A stretch of 64,000 nt of DNA from Paracoccus sp. TOH (GTDB taxonomy: Bacteria > Pseudomonadota > Alphaproteobacteria > Rhodobacterales > Rhodobacteraceae). Below the pieces are notes generated by a model that did no database searches, was not told the DNA's origin, and worked only from the letters and a program-made list of their open reading frames with translations. Of the stretch, positions 27,121 through 36,122 are shown piece after piece. The number at the start of each line of letters is the position of its first letter. Position 1 is the first letter of the stretch. The position numbers and the translations under genes are program-made. Location of the stretch: positions 98,910 to 162,909 of the forward strand of contig NZ_CP098364.1 in assembly GCF_030388245.1 (NCBI RefSeq), in the 5' to 3' direction.

Positions 27121-29286
27121 ATGATGCGCAGATTGCATTCGGTGGCCGGGCTGGTCTTCGGGCTGGTCCTGGCCCTGCTGGCGGGCACGGGCGCCATCCT
27201 GTCGCTCGACCCGGCGCTTGAACGGCTGGACGCGCGGCCCGGCGGCGGCACGGTCGCGGCGCTGGCGGCCGCGGTCGCCGCGAACCATCCCGATGTCGAG
27301 CGGCTGGAGCGGCGCGCCAACGGCGTCTTCGTCGCCAGTTTCGCGACGCCCGCGGGTTACGAGACCGTCAGCGTCGATCCCGCCACCGGCGCGGACCTGA
27401 AACCGTGGGCGGCCTCGGCGACGCTGCGCTGGATCCGCGGCCTGCACCGGTCGCTGCTGCTGGGCGATGCCGGCCGCGCCGTGGCGGGGCTGGGCGCCGG
27501 CGCCATGGCGGTGCTCGGCCTCAGCGGTCTGGCGCTGCTGGCGGCGATGCTCGGCGGCTGGCGGCGGCTGGGCCGGCGGGTCTGCGCCGGCGGCGCCGGC
27601 CGCTGGCATGCCCTGCTGGGACGCGCGGCGCTGGCCGGGCTGACGGTTTCGGCCCTGACCGGCATCTGGATGTCGCTGGCCAGCTTCGGGCTGATCCAGG
27701 ACGGCAGCGCCGCCGAGCCCGCCTTTCCCGAGGTGGCGGCGGGCGCGGCGCCGGCGCCGGTCGGGACGCTTGCGGCGCTGCGCCTGCTGCCGGTCGGGCA
27801 GCTGCGTCGCCTGACCTGGCCCGCCGCCGGCGATCCGGCCGATGTGTTCGGCCTGCAGACGGCCACCGGCGCCGGCTATGTGGACCAGGCCACCGGCGCG
27901 CTGCTGAACTGGCAGGACCACGCCGCGGCGGCGCGGCTGTGGGAATGGGCCTATGCGCTGCATACCGGGCAAGGCCTGTGGTGGCTGGGCCTGCTGCTGG
28001 GCGCCTCGGCGCTGGCGGTTCCGGTCCTGGCCGGCACCGGCGGCTGGATCTGGTGGAAACGGCGCGCGGCGCGCCCGCGCATCGCCGGGACGACGGCCAT
28101 GGCCCGGGCCGGCATCGTGATCCTTGTCGGTTCGCAGGACGGGGCGACCTGGGGTTTCGCCGCGACGCTGGCGCGGGCGCTGCTGGCCCAGGGCCAGCCC
28201 GTGCATCTGGGCGCGATGAACCGGGCCGGGCCCATGCCGGCGGCGCGGGCGCTGATCCTGCTGACCTCGACCCATGGCGACGGCGATCCTCCGGCCTCGG
28301 CGGCGCGGTTCCTGGACCGGCTGGACCGCATGACGCCGGTTCCGGTCGCGGTCCTGGGCTTCGGCGACCGCAGCTTTCCCGCCTTCTGCGGCTTTGCCGA
28401 GACGGTCTCGGCGCGGCTGGCCCGCGCCGGCTGGCCCGCGTTGCTGCCGCTGGCGCGGATCGACCGCCAGTCCAGCCGGGATTTCGCCCGCTGGGGCGAG
28501 GATCTGGGCCGCGCGCTGGACCTGCCGCTGGCGCTGCGGCACCGCAGCGCCACGCCAAGGTCCGTGCCGCTGCAACTGGCGGCGCGGCAGGATTTCGGCG
28601 CCGATATCGGCGCCCCCTCGGCCGTGCTGCGCTTTGCGGCCCCGGACGGCGCGGCCTTGCCCCGCTTTCGGGCCGGCGACCTTCTGGGCGTGATGGCGCC
28701 GGGGGCCGAGGCGCCGCGCTTCTATTCGCTGGCCTCGGGCCGCCGGGACGGCTTTGCCGAGATCGCCGTGCGGCGGATGCCGGGCGGGCTCTGCTCGGGC
28801 TACCTGCACGGGTTGCAGCCCGGCGACCGGGTGCAGGCCTTTGTCCGCGCCAATCCGGGCTTTCGCGCGGCTGGCGGCTCGGTGCCGGTGATCCTGGTCG
28901 CGGCCGGCTGCGGCGTCGGCCCGATGGTCGGCATCCTGCGCCACCTGCGGCCGGGGCGCCGGTCGGTGCTGTATTTCGGCATTCGCGACCCCGGTTCGGA
29001 TTTCCTCTACCGGCACGAGACCGACGCGATGCTGGCCGACGGCCGGCTGGGCCGGCGCGTCATGGCCTTTTCCCGCGGCGGCACGCCCAGGCATGTCCAG
29101 GACCGCCTGCGCGAGAATGCCGAGGAGCTGGCGCGCCAGATCCAGGCCGGCGGCCAGGTGCTGATCTGCGGCAGCACCGCGATGGCGCGCGGCGTGGCCG
29201 CCGCCTTTGCCGAAATCCTGCGGCCGCTCGACCTGACGGTCGCCGGGCTGCGGGCAGAGGGGAGGTATCTGGAAGATGTCTACTGA
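27121..29286 (+). CDS. PepSY-domain membrane flavoprotein reductase (PepSY-TM / flavodoxin / FNR fusion)
   Basis: This is a 721-aa fusion. The N-terminal third is a PepSY-associated membrane module, with helices near residues 8-30, 118-145, 160-185 and 285-312 and a GLHRSLLLGDAGR motif. It is followed by a flavodoxin-like domain from about residue 335 (ILVGSQDGATWGFAATLA, STHGDGDPP). The C-terminal part is a ferredoxin-reductase module: FYSLASG for FAD, AGCGVGPMVGILRHL and LICGSTAMARGV for NAD(P)H. It should move electrons from cytoplasmic NAD(P)H across the membrane to a periplasmic acceptor, probably the DUF2271 protein. It overlaps apbE by 11 bp. Confidence 0.88.
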   Translation: MMRRLHSVAGLVFGLVLALLAGTGAILSLDPALERLDARPGGGTVAALAAAVAANHPDVERLERRANGVFVASFATPAGYETVSVDPATGADLKPWAASATLRWIRGLHRSLLLGDAGRAVAGLGAGAMAVLGLSGLALLAAMLGGWRRLGRRVCAGGAGRWHALLGRAALAGLTVSALTGIWMSLASFGLIQDGSAAEPAFPEVAAGAAPAPVGTLAALRLLPVGQLRRLTWPAAGDPADVFGLQTATGAGYVDQATGALLNWQDHAAAARLWEWAYALHTGQGLWWLGLLLGASALAVPVLAGTGGWIWWKRRAARPRIAGTTAMARAGIVILVGSQDGATWGFAATLARALLAQGQPVHLGAMNRAGPMPAARALILLTSTHGDGDPPASAARFLDRLDRMTPVPVAVLGFGDRSFPAFCGFAETVSARLARAGWPALLPLARIDRQSSRDFARWGEDLGRALDLPLALRHRSATPRSVPLQLAARQDFGADIGAPSAVLRFAAPDGAALPRFRAGDLLGVMAPGAEAPRFYSLASGRRDGFAEIAVRRMPGGLCSGYLHGLQPGDRVQAFVRANPGFRAAGGSVPVILVAAGCGVGPMVGILRHLRPGRRSVLYFGIRDPGSDFLYRHETDAMLADGRLGRRVMAFSRGGTPRHVQDRLRENAEELARQIQAGGQVLICGSTAMARGVAAAFAEILRPLDLTVAGLRAEGRYLEDVY

Positions 29287-30217
29287 TACCGATCGGCTCG
29301 TCACCCTGCACGGGCCCACCATGGGCACGCGCTGGACGGCCCGCCTGGCGCAGGGGCGCATCCCGCCCGGGCTGGGCGCGGCGCTGCAGGACTGCGTCGA
29401 TGCCGTGGACCGCGAGATGAGCACCTGGCGCCCGGACAGCACCCTGATGCGGCTGAACGCCGCCGCGCCCGGCGCATGGGTCCGGACCGGCCCGGACCTG
29501 ATCGCCGTGCTGCAGGCCGCCGCCCGGATCACCGAGGCCTCCGGCGGCGCCTTCGACATCGGCGTGGGCGAGGCGGTCTTGGCCTGGGGCTTTGGCGCCG
29601 CGCAGGGCCACACCGACGCGGCCGCGATCCGCGCCGCCCTGCGCCAGCCGTTGCGCGCCGAGGTGGAATGCTGTCCTGCCCGCAACCGGGTGCGGCGGCT
29701 GAATGCCCGGCAGCTCGACCTGTCGGGCATTGCCAAGGGTCATGCCGTGGACCGGATGGCGCGGCTGCTGCGCGGCCGCGGCATTCCCGATTTCACCGTC
29801 GGGCTGGACGGCGAGATCCTGGCCGAGGGCCTGCGCCCGGACGGCCGGCCCTGGGCCATCGCGCTGGAAAGCCCCGATCCGGACCGCCGGGCCGCACATG
29901 GGCTGATCGAGCTTTCGGGCCGGGCGCTGGCCACCAGCGGCGATTATCGGCACCGGGTCCGGCTGGGCCTGGACTGGCTGTCCCACACCATCGACCCGCG
30001 GCGCGGGGCCCCGGTCCGCAACCGGCTGGCCAGCGTCACGGTTCTGGCGGCGGATTGCGCCCAGGCCGATGCCTGGGCAACCGGGCTGATGGTGCTGGGC
30101 GAACATGCCGGCCCCGCCCTTGCCCGGGCCCGCGGGATCGAGGCGATCTTCCTGGTCCGCGACGCAGACAGCCTCAGAGAGGTGACGACGCTTCAACCCG
30201 GCGATCTGACCGTCTGA
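29276..30217 (+). CDS. apbE: FAD:protein FMN transferase (ApbE)
   Basis: ApbE attaches FMN covalently to Ser/Thr in a short motif of extracytoplasmic redox proteins, using FAD and Mg2+. The 313-aa protein has the family pattern: GPTMGTRWTARL, MSTWRPDSTLMRLN, DLSGIAKGHAVDRM, ALATSGDYRH and HTIDPRRGAPV. No signal peptide or lipobox is visible, although ApbE usually acts outside the cytoplasm. Either it modifies its target before export or the true start has been missed. It overlaps the reductase gene by 11 bp and is the last gene of the operon. Confidence 0.92.
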   Translation: MSTDTDRLVTLHGPTMGTRWTARLAQGRIPPGLGAALQDCVDAVDREMSTWRPDSTLMRLNAAAPGAWVRTGPDLIAVLQAAARITEASGGAFDIGVGEAVLAWGFGAAQGHTDAAAIRAALRQPLRAEVECCPARNRVRRLNARQLDLSGIAKGHAVDRMARLLRGRGIPDFTVGLDGEILAEGLRPDGRPWAIALESPDPDRRAAHGLIELSGRALATSGDYRHRVRLGLDWLSHTIDPRRGAPVRNRLASVTVLAADCAQADAWATGLMVLGEHAGPALARARGIEAIFLVRDADSLREVTTLQPGDLTV

Positions 30218-30307
30218 GGGGCGAGCGCCGCGCCGCCGCGACAGCGAAAGCCATCCGAAACCGGGCGGGCGGCGGGACGATTCCGCGCGGGAAAGCCGCC
30301 GCCGCCT

Positions 30308-31267
30308 TCAGCAATAGCGCTCGACGAAGGCCATCTGGTGATCGCCATAGCGGTCGCCATGGGCGAAGCCCGGCGGCAGGATCCGGTCGATTTCCGCGAG
30401 ATCGGCGGCGTCGATCTTGGGAAGCTGCCAGTCGCGCAGGTGATCCGCCGACCGCGTGCCCGGGATCGGAATGATGTGGTCGCCCTGCGCCAGAACCCAT
30501 GCCAGCGCCGCGCCGGGCACCGTCCAGCCCCGCCGGGCGCAAAGATCCCGAAAGGGCGCGATGGCGGCAAGGTTTGCCGAGAAATTGGGCTCGACGAAGC
30601 GCGGATTGGTGTCGCGGAAGTCGATGCCGGCGCGGAAATCCCGTTTCAGCGGCGCGCGGCCGAACATCCCCCGGCCCAGGGGCGAAAAGGCGACGAAGGC
30701 GACGCCAAGCGCGCGGCAGGCCTGGATCAGCCCCAGCTGCGGCAGCCGCGTCCACAGCGAAAACTCGCTCTGGACCGCCGTGACCGGATGTTCGGCATGG
30801 GCGCGGCGCAGGGTCTGTGGCGCGACCTCGGACAGGCCATAGCCGCCGATCTTGCCCTCCTGCACCAGCTTCGCCATGGTTCCGGCCAGATCCTCGACCG
30901 GGATATCGGGCTGGCGGCGGTGGATGTAGTAAAGCTCCACATGCTCGCGCTTCAGCCGGCGCAGCGATTCCTCGAGGCATTGGCGGATATGGGGCTCATC
31001 GTTGCGCACCGCGCGCGGCGGGCCGTTGACGATGCCGCATTTCGTGGCCAGGTGCACGTCCCGGCGCCCCCAGCGGCCGATGATCTGTTCCGATACGCCC
31101 ATGCCGTAGATGTTGGCGGTGTCGAAATGGCCGATGCCGGCCTCGGCCGCCGCATCGAGGCAGGCCAGCGAGGTCGCCGCATCGGTTGCCCCGAACATGC
31201 CGCCGAAGCTCATCGCGCCGAAGCCGATGGCGCCGACCTTGCGGTCGCCAAGCCGTCTTTGCTGCAT
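30308..31267 (-). CDS. Aldo/keto reductase
   Basis: A 319-aa NADPH-dependent aldo/keto reductase. The catalytic tetrad is visible: Asp and Tyr in HFDTANIYGMG, Lys in HLATKCGI, His in LYYIHRRQP. The cofactor end has IPIPGTRSADHLRDW. It resembles the YajO/Tas/PhdYeH-type branch that reduces aldehydes and ketones. AGGAG precedes the ATG at 31267; the open frame extends far upstream only because of GC content. It converges on apbE and is followed upstream by a drug/metabolite transporter on the same strand with a 90-bp gap. Confidence 0.92.
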   Translation of the reverse strand: MQQRRLGDRKVGAIGFGAMSFGGMFGATDAATSLACLDAAAEAGIGHFDTANIYGMGVSEQIIGRWGRRDVHLATKCGIVNGPPRAVRNDEPHIRQCLEESLRRLKREHVELYYIHRRQPDIPVEDLAGTMAKLVQEGKIGGYGLSEVAPQTLRRAHAEHPVTAVQSEFSLWTRLPQLGLIQACRALGVAFVAFSPLGRGMFGRAPLKRDFRAGIDFRDTNPRFVEPNFSANLAAIAPFRDLCARRGWTVPGAALAWVLAQGDHIIPIPGTRSADHLRDWQLPKIDAADLAEIDRILPPGFAHGDRYGDHQMAFVERYC

Positions 31268-31356
31268 TCCCGTTCTCCTGTGCCGCGCCGCGGCAGGGAA
31301 GCGCGGCCGGTCCCGGCCGTCAACCCACCCCCTGCCCGATGCGGCGGTTTCGGCGG

Positions 31357-32274
31357 TCAGGTCTTTCTGGCCGCGCTGCGCCACATGATGAACAGCCCCG
31401 ACAGGACGATCATGGCCGAGCCAAGCAGCATCGACGGGGTCAGGCGTTCTCCGAACAGCAGGACGCCCAGGGCGACGCCGAAGATCAGCCGCACATAGCG
31501 GAAGGGCGTGACCGCCGACACCTCGCCCGTGCGCATCGCCTTCATCAGGCAGGCATAGGCGCAGACGCCGCACAGCACCGCGCCGGCCAGAAGCAGGCAG
31601 GCCCGACCGTCGGGACGGACGAAACCGGCGTCGGTCCAGACGGCGACCATCACCCCGGCCGCCGTCACCGCCAGAAAGCCGTAGAAACCCAGCACATGGG
31701 TGCCCAGGGCCGCCGGGGCCGCCCGGCTGGCCAGGTCGCGGCCGGCAAAGCCCAGCATCCCCGCCACCGCCAGCAGCGAAAGCATCGAGAAGCTGTCCGT
31801 GCCCGGCCGGATGATGACCAGCACGCCCGCCATGCCCAGCAGGATGGCGCTCCACCGCCGCCATCCGACCCGCTCGCCGAAGACGAGCGCGGCGGCGGCC
31901 ACCACCACCACCGGCGTCGCCTGCAGGATGACGGTCGCCGCCGAAAGCGGGATCAGCGCCAGCGCAAGGACATAGAACAGCCGGCCGCTGATCTCGAACA
32001 GCACCCGCAGGCGCATGGGAAAGGACAGCACCTCGGGCGTGAACAGGCTTTCGCCCGCCCACCGGGCCAGGCAGGCGAAGACCAGCGCGCCGCCCAGCCC
32101 GAAGCTCAGCAGGATCTGGGCGATGGGCAGGGTGGCGGACACGCCCTTGATCATCGCGTCCTCGAGCGTGAACCCCGCCATCGCCGCGACCATCCATGAC
32201 GCGCCCACCAGGTTTGCGGCATGGCGGGCGCGGGGGAACGGGGCTTCTTGCGACGAGGCAGAAATGCGTGTCAT
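31357..32274 (-). CDS. EamA/DMT family transporter
   Basis: An inner-membrane protein of 305 aa with ten predicted hydrophobic helices in two EamA repeats (for example LVGASWMVAAMAGFTLEDAMIKG and HVLGFYGFLAVTAAGVMVAVW). Each half ends in a LGxxLxFGERL-type motif (VFGERVGWRRWSAILLGMAGVLVII, LLFGERLTPSMLLGSAMIVLSG). Family members export amino acids, nucleotides or other metabolites. It lies upstream of, and on the same strand as, the aldo/keto reductase. The substrate is unknown. Confidence 0.9.
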   Translation of the reverse strand: MTRISASSQEAPFPRARHAANLVGASWMVAAMAGFTLEDAMIKGVSATLPIAQILLSFGLGGALVFACLARWAGESLFTPEVLSFPMRLRVLFEISGRLFYVLALALIPLSAATVILQATPVVVVAAAALVFGERVGWRRWSAILLGMAGVLVIIRPGTDSFSMLSLLAVAGMLGFAGRDLASRAAPAALGTHVLGFYGFLAVTAAGVMVAVWTDAGFVRPDGRACLLLAGAVLCGVCAYACLMKAMRTGEVSAVTPFRYVRLIFGVALGVLLFGERLTPSMLLGSAMIVLSGLFIMWRSAARKT

Positions 32275-32507
32275 GGCTGGGGCTTGTCCAACGGGATCGG
32301 GGAAAGTCTTTGCCCGGTTGCTATCAGCCCGCGCCCCCGGGCGCCACCCACCCCGGCCGGCCGGCCCGGCTTTGCCCGCAAGGCCGGACGGGCGGATGCG
32401 CGGATAGCGCCCGGGCGGCGCGGCCCGCCTCGGCGCCGATCCGGCAAACCTGTCGCCGCCGCGCCGGAACCGGGATATGCTTGCGGCACAAGACGGGGGA
32501 TAGTCCG

Positions 32508-32909
32508 ATGAACCGCATCACCCTTGCCATCACCTGCGCCGCCCTGTTCGGGCTTGCGTCCTGCGGCACCCCGGCCGAACGCTGCGAAACCCGCGTCTCG
32601 GCCGAGCAAAGGAACGTCGCGTGGCTTCTGCAGGAGGTCGAGACGAATATCGCCCGGGGCTATGCCTGGGAGGACACGGCGGCGAACGCCACCGGCTTCC
32701 GCTTCTGCGCCGGGGGCTTCCGGGGCGGTCATGGCCGCCTGGGCCTGGGCTATTCCAGTTGCTATGGCGGTCCCGACACAATGCGCAAAAGGGTGGCGAT
32801 CGACCCTGCCGCCGAGATGCGCAAGCGCGACGCCCTGCAAAAGCGCCTTGCGGCGCTGTCCTCGCAAGGCGCGGCGCAATGCGCGGCGCGCTACGGCGCG
32901 GCGGGCTAG
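32508..32909 (+). CDS. Small putative lipoprotein
   Basis: A 133-aa protein beginning MNRITLAITCAALFGLASCGTPAERCET. The lipobox LASC predicts lipidation at Cys19. The mature part is cysteine-bearing and rich in basic and aromatic residues (RFCAGGFRGGHGRLGLGYSSCYGG), with a helical C-terminus (AEMRKRDALQKRLAALSSQ). Similar unnamed lipoproteins occur in Rhodobacteraceae, but I recognise no function. It converges on the LysR gene at 32925 with a 15-bp gap. Confidence 0.75.
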   Translation: MNRITLAITCAALFGLASCGTPAERCETRVSAEQRNVAWLLQEVETNIARGYAWEDTAANATGFRFCAGGFRGGHGRLGLGYSSCYGGPDTMRKRVAIDPAAEMRKRDALQKRLAALSSQGAAQCAARYGAAG

Positions 32910-32924
32910 GCCGGGCGCCCGGCC

Positions 32925-33842
32925 CTAGGACGGCGGCTGGAACAGGTCGTCCACCTGCAGCAGGCCCTGCCGCACGGAATCGATCAGCGCCTGCGCAAGC
33001 TGCGAGGTCGGTTCCCATGACGAGGTATAAAGCCACATCATCATGCGCGGCGCCGGCTGGATCGGCACGAAGGCGATGCCGCCGCTGCCCCAGCTCATCC
33101 GGGCCATGGCGGGGACGATGGCAAAGCCGAACCCCTCGCTGACCAGCACGCAGGCGGTATCGGCCATCTGCACCTCGGCCCGCGATTCCACATGCACCCC
33201 GGCATGGCTCAGCGCCTCGACGATCACCCGGTGGGACTGGTCGTCGCGCCCCAGCACGATCATCGGCTCGCCCTCCAGCCGGGCCAGGTCGATGCTGGCC
33301 AGCCCCGCCAGCCGGTGGCTTGCCGGCAAGGCGCAGACCATCCTCATCTGGACGAAGGGCCGGCAATGGATGCCCGGCGCCTGCGAGGGCACCAGCGAGA
33401 TGCCGAAATCCGCCGCCCGCGCCAGCATGGATTGCGAGATATCGGGCGAGTTCTGGGTCAGGATCGTCATCCGCACCTCGGGCCGGCGGGCCAGGAAGGG
33501 CGCCAGAAGCTGCGGCAGAACCCGCATCCCCAGGGCCGGAAAGGCCGCCACCGAGATTTCGCCGCGTTCGGTATTGCGGATGGCGCGGGCCGCGTTCTCG
33601 ATCCGCTCGACGCCGGTCATGAACTTCTCGGTCTCGGAAAACAGCCGCCGCGCCTCGGGCGTCGGCAGCAGGCGGCCCTGTCCGCGGTTGAACAGGTTGA
33701 AGCCGCAGGACGATTCGAACTGCTGGATCAGCTTGCTGACCGCCGGCTGGCTGACGAACAGCATCTCGGCCGCCTTGGTGACCGAGCCGCCCTTCATCAC
33801 CGCATTGAAGGCCTCGATCTGCCGGATATTGGGGCGTGCCAT
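32925..33842 (-). CDS. LysR family transcriptional regulator of the amine/opine operon
   Basis: A 305-aa LysR protein: helix-turn-helix RPNIRQIEAFNAVMKGGSVTKAAEMLFVSQPAVSKLIQQFE at the N-terminus, then a substrate-binding domain (VAAFPALGMRVLPQLL, FVPIQPAPRMMMWLYTSS). It resembles the OccR/NocR opine-type branch. The start MARPNIRQ is chosen for normal LysR length. It is divergent from the transporter/oxidase operon beginning at 33950. The 107-bp gap contains CCAAAC twice, in ACCAAACGG and TCCAAACTA, possibly part of its binding site. Confidence 0.9.
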   Translation of the reverse strand: MARPNIRQIEAFNAVMKGGSVTKAAEMLFVSQPAVSKLIQQFESSCGFNLFNRGQGRLLPTPEARRLFSETEKFMTGVERIENAARAIRNTERGEISVAAFPALGMRVLPQLLAPFLARRPEVRMTILTQNSPDISQSMLARAADFGISLVPSQAPGIHCRPFVQMRMVCALPASHRLAGLASIDLARLEGEPMIVLGRDDQSHRVIVEALSHAGVHVESRAEVQMADTACVLVSEGFGFAIVPAMARMSWGSGGIAFVPIQPAPRMMMWLYTSSWEPTSQLAQALIDSVRQGLLQVDDLFQPPS

Positions 33843-33949
33843 GCAGACTCCATAACCAAACGGAATGACTCTCCAAACTAAACTCAATTGTCAGGCTTCT
33901 GAAAAGCGCCAATCCTTGAGCCAAGAAAAACACCAACAGGGATTGCCAG

Positions 33950-34987
33950 ATGAAACGCTCCAGTTACGCCCTTGCCTCGACGCTGCTTTGCGCCCTGCCG
34001 CTTGCCGGCCCGGCGCTGGCCCAGCAGAAGACGCTGACCGTCGGCGGCTATGGCGGCTCTTTCGAGACGCTGATGAAAGAGCTGCTGATCCCCGAATTCG
34101 AAAAGACCCATGACGTGAAGATCGCCTTCGTGCCCGGCAACTCGACCGAGAACCTGGCGCGGCTGCAGGCCCAGAAGGGCGCGCAGGAGCTGGACGTGGT
34201 GCTGCTGGACGATGGCCCGATGTACCAGACCGACGCGCTGGGATTCTGCGCGCCGCTGGCCGATACGCCGATCAAGAAGGATGTCTACGAACTGGCCCGC
34301 ATCGGCAAGAACGCCATCGGCCTTGGCTTCGTGGCAACGGGCTTCGCCTATAACAAGGCCTGGTTCGAGCGCGAGGGCTGGGAGCCGCCGAAAAGCTGGC
34401 AGGATCTCAAGGATCCGAAATACGACCAGATCCTGTCGATCCCGTCGATCTCCAACACCTACGGGTTGCACGCCCTGGTGATGCTGGCGCGCGGCGCGGG
34501 CGGCGGCGAAAAGGATATCGACCCCGGCTTCGCCGCCATGACCAAGGATGTGGCGCCGAACGTGCTGGTCTTCGAACCCTCGGCCGGCAAGATGTCGGAA
34601 CTGTTCCAGTCCGAGGAGATCGCGCTGTCGGTCTGGGGCTCGGGCCGCACCAAGTCGCTGGCGGATACCGGCTTCCCGGCCGGCTTCGCCTATCCCGAGG
34701 ACGGGGCGGTGGCCCTGCTGCTGGCCGCCTGCCCGGTGGTGGACAGCGACGTCCCCGACGAGGCGCAGGCCTTCATCGACTATCTGCTGGACCCCGAGGT
34801 GCAGGTGAAATTCGCCGATGCCATGGGCGCCGGCCCGGTCAACACCAAGTCGGTGCTGCCGGCGGAACTGGCCGAAAGCCTGCCCTATGGCGACAAGATC
34901 CAGTCGCTGGTGACGGTGGACTGGGACACGATCAACCAGAACCGCGACGACTGGACCCAGCGTTGGGCGCGCGAGGTCGAGCGCTGA
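33950..34987 (+). CDS. ABC transporter substrate-binding protein (polyamine/opine type, PotD-like)
   Basis: A periplasmic binding protein of 345 aa. The signal peptide ends LPLAGPALAQ; the mature protein starts QKTLTVGGYGGSFETLMKELLIPEFEKTHDVKI, the SBP family 8 pattern shared by putrescine/spermidine and opine receptors. GLGFVATGFAYNKAWF and NTYGLHALVML line the hinge regions. It is the first gene of a rightward operon behind a divergent LysR gene and supplies the importer encoded next. Confidence 0.9.
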   Translation: MKRSSYALASTLLCALPLAGPALAQQKTLTVGGYGGSFETLMKELLIPEFEKTHDVKIAFVPGNSTENLARLQAQKGAQELDVVLLDDGPMYQTDALGFCAPLADTPIKKDVYELARIGKNAIGLGFVATGFAYNKAWFEREGWEPPKSWQDLKDPKYDQILSIPSISNTYGLHALVMLARGAGGGEKDIDPGFAAMTKDVAPNVLVFEPSAGKMSELFQSEEIALSVWGSGRTKSLADTGFPAGFAYPEDGAVALLLAACPVVDSDVPDEAQAFIDYLLDPEVQVKFADAMGAGPVNTKSVLPAELAESLPYGDKIQSLVTVDWDTINQNRDDWTQRWAREVER

Positions 34988-35060
34988 CCGCCTGAACCGT
35001 CGCGCGGGGCCGGCAGCGGCCTCGCCCGTTTCCCGCACCCCAACGGCACGGAGAAATCGC

Positions 35061-36122
35061 ATGGCCTTTCTGGATCTGGTCAGCCTGACCAAGAACTACG
35101 GCACCTTCACCGCCGTCGATTCGCTCAGCTTCAGCGTCGAGCGCGGCAGTTTCGTGTCGCTGCTGGGCCCCTCGGGCTGCGGCAAGACCACCACCCTGCA
35201 GATGATCGCCGGCTTCGAGGACGTCAGCTCGGGGCGCATCCTGCTGAACGGCCGCGACCTGGCCGCGGTGCCGGCGCGGCAGCGCGGGCTGGGCATCGTC
35301 TTTCAGACCTATGCGCTGTTCATGCACATGACGGTGGCCGAGAATGTCGCCTTCGGGCTGGAAATGCGCAAGGTCGACCGGGCCGAGCGCAAGCGCCGCG
35401 TGGCCGAGGCGCTGGACCTGGTGCATCTGTCGCATCTGGCCGACCGCTATCCGCGCGCCATGTCCGGCGGCCAGCGCCAGCGCGTGGCGCTGGCCCGGGC
35501 GCTGGTGATCCAGCCGGAACTGCTGCTGCTGGACGAGCCGCTGTCGAACCTGGACGCCAAGCTGCGCGAGGAGATGCAGCTGGAACTGCGCCGCATCCAG
35601 CGCGAGGCCGGCGTCACCACGCTGCTGGTCACGCATGACCAGTCCGAGGCCATGGCGCTGAGCGATCAGGTCATCGTCATGGAACGCGGTCGGCTGCAAC
35701 AGGCCGCCGCCCCCTTCGACGCCTACGAGGCGCCGCAGACCTCGTTCGTCTCGGGCTTCCTGGGCAAAAGCAACAGCCTGCGCGGGCGCCTGTCCGGCAA
35801 GGGCCCCGAGGGCTCGGCGCTGGATCTGGGCGGGCTGCGCCTGCAGGGCCCCGCGGCCGATCTGCCGCCGGGCGAGGTGGAACTGGCGCTGCGCCCGGAA
35901 CGCATCGAACTGGTGGCCGAGGGCAAGGGGCTGGTCTCGGGCACGGTCTCGGAACAGGTGTTCCTGGGCGATCAGTGGCTGCTGAAGGTGGAAACGCCGC
36001 TGGGACCGCTGCTGATCCTGCGCCGCAATACCGGCCGCCCCGAGGCGGCGCCGGGCGAAACCGTGCACCTGTCCTGGCAGCGCGACCACCTGCGCATCCT
36101 GCCGGTCGAGGGCGCGACATGA
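35061..36122 (+). CDS. ABC transporter ATP-binding protein (PotA type)
   Basis: This 353-aa ATPase has Walker A GPSGCGKTTTLQ, FQTYALFMHMTVAENVAFGLEMRKV, signature MSGGQRQRVALARAL, Walker B LLLLDEPLSNLDAKLREEM and VTHDQSEAMALSDQV. The C-terminal TOBE domain (ELALRPERIELV, VSGTVSEQVFLGDQ) is as in PotA and other MOI-type importers. Its TGA overlaps the ATG of the first permease (ATGA). Confidence 0.93.
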   Translation: MAFLDLVSLTKNYGTFTAVDSLSFSVERGSFVSLLGPSGCGKTTTLQMIAGFEDVSSGRILLNGRDLAAVPARQRGLGIVFQTYALFMHMTVAENVAFGLEMRKVDRAERKRRVAEALDLVHLSHLADRYPRAMSGGQRQRVALARALVIQPELLLLDEPLSNLDAKLREEMQLELRRIQREAGVTTLLVTHDQSEAMALSDQVIVMERGRLQQAAAPFDAYEAPQTSFVSGFLGKSNSLRGRLSGKGPEGSALDLGGLRLQGPAADLPPGEVELALRPERIELVAEGKGLVSGTVSEQVFLGDQWLLKVETPLGPLLILRRNTGRPEAAPGETVHLSWQRDHLRILPVEGAT

